Below, in pieces: positions 61,854-64,000 of a DNA stretch of 64,000 nucleotides. Under the pieces are notes generated by a model. That model saw only the letters and a list, made by a program, of their open reading frames with translations, was not told the origin of the DNA and did not search any database. This stretch comes from CAWUEZ02 sp963921355. Lineage in GTDB: Bacteria > Pseudomonadota > Alphaproteobacteria > Thalassobaculales > Thalassobaculaceae. The DNA is taken from contig OZ001190.1 in the NCBI GenBank assembly GCA_963921355.3, forward strand, positions 2,852,001 to 2,916,000. The letters are read 5' to 3'. A program made the position numbers and the translations under genes. Position 1 is the first letter of the stretch. The number at the start of each line of letters is the position of its first letter.

Positions 61854-62834
61854 ATGGGGCGTTGGCTGCTCCGGCTGCTTTCCTTCACGCTGTCCCTTGC
61901 CGTGGTTGCGGGCCTGGTGCTGGCCTGGGGGTGGAGTGCGTTCACCAGGCCGGGTCCGGCCAGCACGGCCATCCAGGTTGTCATTCCCAAAGGGGCCGGC
62001 GTCGATGTGATCGCCCGACGTCTGCTGGAGGCCGGGGTGATCGCCGACAGCCGAATCCTTGCCGTCGGAGCCAAGCTGAGCGGTCAGGCGAGACACCTCA
62101 AGGCCGGCGAGTATGCGTTTCCGGCGGCCGTCAGTACGCGCGAGGTCCTCGACATCATGGAGCGGGGAGAGACCGTTGTCCGACGTCTGACGGTGGCGGA
62201 GGGTCTGACGAGCGCGCAGGTCCTGGCGATTCTGATGGCGGCCGACGGATTGACCGGCGAGATCTCCGAGGATCCGGGAGAGGGCACCCTGTTGCCGGAG
62301 ACCTACCACTATCATTGGGGCGATACGCGCGACGAGATGATCGCCCGCATGCGTCAGTCCATGGAAGATGCCGTGGCGGCGCTCTGGGACGACCGGGCGG
62401 AAGGGCTTCCGTTGGCCGAACCGGGAGAGGCGCTGATTCTCGCCTCCATCGTGGAAAAGGAGACCGGGGTCGCCGAAGAGCGCCCGCTGGTCGCCAGCGT
62501 ATTCGTGAACCGTCTGAGGCGTGGCATGCGCCTTCAATCCGACCCGACGGTCGCCTATGGCATTGCCGGGCCCGAGGGCCTGGACCGCCCCCTGACGCGG
62601 GCCGATCTGCGGAGCCGCACGCCGTTCAACACCTATGTCATCGACGGGTTACCGCCGCGCCCGATCGCCAATCCGGGCGCGGCATCGATTGCGGCGGTGC
62701 TCCGCCCGGCTGACGCGGACTATCTGTATTTCGTCGCCGACGGGACGGGGGGACACGCGTTTGCCAGGACCCTGGCGGAGCACAACAGGAATGTTCGTGC
62801 CTGGCGGCGGATTCAGCGCGAGCGCCGCGACTAG
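61854..62834 (+). CDS. mltG: Endolytic murein transglycosylase MltG
   Basis: A 326-residue inner-membrane lytic transglycosylase that cleaves nascent glycan strands and sets their length. An N-terminal membrane helix (LLRLLSFTLSLAVVAGLVLAWGW) is followed by a LysM-like region (VIPKGAGVDVIARRLLEAGVI) and the catalytic domain with Glu in ILASIVEKETGVAEERPLVASVFVNRL. Common position after fabF. It starts 15 bases after fabF. Confidence 0.96.
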   Translation: MGRWLLRLLSFTLSLAVVAGLVLAWGWSAFTRPGPASTAIQVVIPKGAGVDVIARRLLEAGVIADSRILAVGAKLSGQARHLKAGEYAFPAAVSTREVLDIMERGETVVRRLTVAEGLTSAQVLAILMAADGLTGEISEDPGEGTLLPETYHYHWGDTRDEMIARMRQSMEDAVAALWDDRAEGLPLAEPGEALILASIVEKETGVAEERPLVASVFVNRLRRGMRLQSDPTVAYGIAGPEGLDRPLTRADLRSRTPFNTYVIDGLPPRPIANPGAASIAAVLRPADADYLYFVADGTGGHAFARTLAEHNRNVRAWRRIQRERRD

Positions 62835-62882
62835 CTCCAAGAGATTGAAATCAAGTGAGAGTCACCGCCCAGAGCGACTCGG

Positions 62883-62901
62883 TCTGAACGGATCTTGCTC
62901 T
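62883..62901. repeat. Second copy of the 15.65-kb repeat arm
   Basis: TCTGAACGGATCTTGCTCT matches the arm at 15680-15698 with two differences. It lies between mltG and the convergent SDR gene, partly overlapping the SDR stop codon. Supports a dispersed intergenic repeat family in this genome. Confidence 0.7.
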
Positions 62902-63679
62902 ATCCGGCCGCAGCCTTTTTCCCGGGCAGGCGCGTCAGGGCGGCGTCAACCCAGGACGTCGGCAGGACCTGTAGGAGCGAGACGACGGTCGCGAGTGGCC
63001 ACGGGAATGCGATGCGCGCTCGGTTTCTTGCCAGCCCGCGTCGGATGATCCGCGCCGCGCGGTCAGCATCCATGAGGAACGGCATCGGGAAGTCGTTCAC
63101 CGCCGTCATCGGTGTCCGGACATAGCCCGGGCAGATGACGGAGACGCCGACTCCCGTATTCTCAAGTGCGCCCCGCAGACCTTCGCCGAACACTTTCACC
63201 GCGGCCTTTGATCCGCAATAGCTAGGCGCACTGGGAAGACCCTTGTAACCCGCGAGGGAAGCCATCAGGGCAATCTGGCCGCGCCCGCGGGCCTCCATGG
63301 ATGCGATTGCGGGCAGGGCAGTATTCATCACACCGTCGACATTGGTGGCGAACACGGCCCGCACCTGCTCTTCCGCCTCCGCCCCGTCGAGTCCCGCTGT
63401 GCCGGCCGAGATCCCGGCATTGGCGATGACCAGATCGAGGGGCGCCACGGCATCCGCATCACGCACCCAGGCTGCGACCGCCGCCCGGTCGGTGACGTCG
63501 ACCCGGGCGATGTGAACGCTCGCACCGGCAGCCCGGCACGACTCGGCGACCGATGCCAGCCGCGGTTCGTCCCGGCCGCCAAGGAACAGGGTCACGCCGG
63601 TCCGTGCGTATTCGACGGCAAGGGCGGCGCCGAGCCCGCTCGAGGCGCCGGAGATCAGGATCGCGGTGGGGTCGAGCAT
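62900..63679 (-). CDS. Short-chain dehydrogenase/reductase
   Basis: A 259-residue SDR with cofactor motif SGASSGLG, ANAG in place of NNAG, the Ser in LMASLAG and the catalytic Tyr-Lys in YCGSK. The tail after about residue 205 is longer and hydrophobic (PWPLATVVSLLQVLPTSWVDAALTRL), as in membrane-associated SDRs acting on lipids or retinol-like substrates. The start at 63679 is used. It converges on mltG and is divergent from yicC. Confidence 0.86.
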   Translation of the reverse strand: MLDPTAILISGASSGLGAALAVEYARTGVTLFLGGRDEPRLASVAESCRAAGASVHIARVDVTDRAAVAAWVRDADAVAPLDLVIANAGISAGTAGLDGAEAEEQVRAVFATNVDGVMNTALPAIASMEARGRGQIALMASLAGYKGLPSAPSYCGSKAAVKVFGEGLRGALENTGVGVSVICPGYVRTPMTAVNDFPMPFLMDADRAARIIRRGLARNRARIAFPWPLATVVSLLQVLPTSWVDAALTRLPGKKAAAG

Positions 63680-63817
63680 GGAGCGGCTCGTCTCTCTGTT
63701 GTCTGTGCCGGTGCATTCTAGGGCATTCATGGGTCCGGGAACCGGTGTGCTTGGCGGTGCCGGAACCCAGCGATATAAGGGCGCGGCGCAGATCAAGACC
63801 ACAGGAAGGGCCGTGGC

Positions 63818-64000
63818 GTGACCAAAGGCGAGACAGGCGTGACCAGCATGACCGGGTTTGCCCGGATCGATGGCGGCGGCCAGGCCCCCACCGAGGACGG
63901 AACGGACATCGCCTGGCGATGGATCTGGGAAATCCGCAGCGTCAATGCCAAAGGCCTGGACGTTCGGATCCGGCTTCCGTCGATCGCCGAGAGTTGGGAG
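63818..64000 (+). CDS. YicC-family endoribonuclease, N-terminal part
   Basis: The first 61 codons of a gene that runs off the window. The GTG at 63818 has AGGAAGGG seven bases upstream. The family signature SMTGFARIDG and the strand IWEIRSVNAKGLDVRIRLPS are visible. YicC-type proteins are endoribonucleases; in alphaproteobacteria the gene usually follows mltG and precedes gmk. Confidence 0.9.
   Translation, partial: MTKGETGVTSMTGFARIDGGGQAPTEDGTDIAWRWIWEIRSVNAKGLDVRIRLPSIAESWE

Overview
The window reads as GC-rich (about 70% in a hand-counted housekeeping line) alphaproteobacterial chromosome, most likely from the Rhodospirillales or a close relative. The evidence is gene order and family content: rpsF-rpsR-DUF2232-rplI then dnaB, alr-mlaE-mlaF-radA-cvpA-purF, fabD-fabG-acpP-fabF-mltG ahead of yicC, yfgM-bamB-der, ppx-rlmE-guaB-rsmB-guaA, plus the small families DUF3126 and DUF2794. 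No species can be named from this alone.

Layout. Bases 1-8729 hold a complete sorbitol/mannitol island: fructokinase on the minus strand, a LacI-type regulator, an ABC transporter (smoE, smoF, smoG, smoK), sorbitol dehydrogenase (smoS) and mannitol 2-dehydrogenase (mtlK). Both polyols would enter through the transporter, be oxidised to fructose and be phosphorylated to fructose 6-phosphate. This block looks less GC-rich than what follows and ends beside the 3' end of a tRNA-Gln(CTG) at 8856-8929, where islands often insert. From 9.1 to 10.5 kb lies an AhpD-like protein with an ECF41-type sigma factor. From 10.6 to 17.9 kb are ppx/gppA, rlmE, guaB, an RsmB-like methyltransferase, a GNAT enzyme and guaA. 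From 17.9 to 22.1 kb are two overlapping SDRs, a VOC protein, a tartrate/malate dehydrogenase-type enzyme, an alternative oxidase and DUF3126.

From 22.1 to 27.1 kb is an envelope cluster (DUF2092, a small exported protein, a predicted outer-membrane barrel and a secreted sulfatase) in repeat-rich DNA. A nucleoside hydrolase interrupted by an in-frame TGA follows. From 28.3 to 32.1 kb are small membrane, PilZ, zinc-ribbon and DUF2794 genes, two short tandem repeats and an SDR. From 32.3 to 36.7 kb are yfgM, bamB, der, an unknown gene and a cupin. From 37.0 to 42.5 kb are three chemoreceptors: one membrane-spanning, then two cytoplasmic PAS-PAS receptors that are tandem paralogues, the second carrying a one-base frameshift.

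From 42.6 to 49.7 kb is a minus-strand operon (alr, mlaE, mlaF, radA, cvpA, purF, SDR). From 49.8 to 52.4 kb accessory genes sit between alr and dnaB: a hydratase, a secreted esterase, a 25-codon ORF with a perfect 15-base match to the anti-Shine-Dalgarno region followed by a terminator, and a BLUF blue-light sensor. From 52.5 to 57.1 kb are dnaB, a VOC protein and the rpsF-rpsR-DUF2232-rplI group. From 57.3 kb to the end are ppk2, the fatty-acid synthesis genes, mltG, an SDR and the start of yicC.

No transposase, integrase, CRISPR array, rRNA operon or prophage was seen. The observations most worth following up are the 25-codon ORF, the paired broken and intact PAS chemoreceptors, the CGCGCG-centred operators of the polyol island, the sulfatase/barrel cluster and the interrupted nucleoside hydrolase. 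All functional assignments come from reading the translated sequence; no database search was possible.
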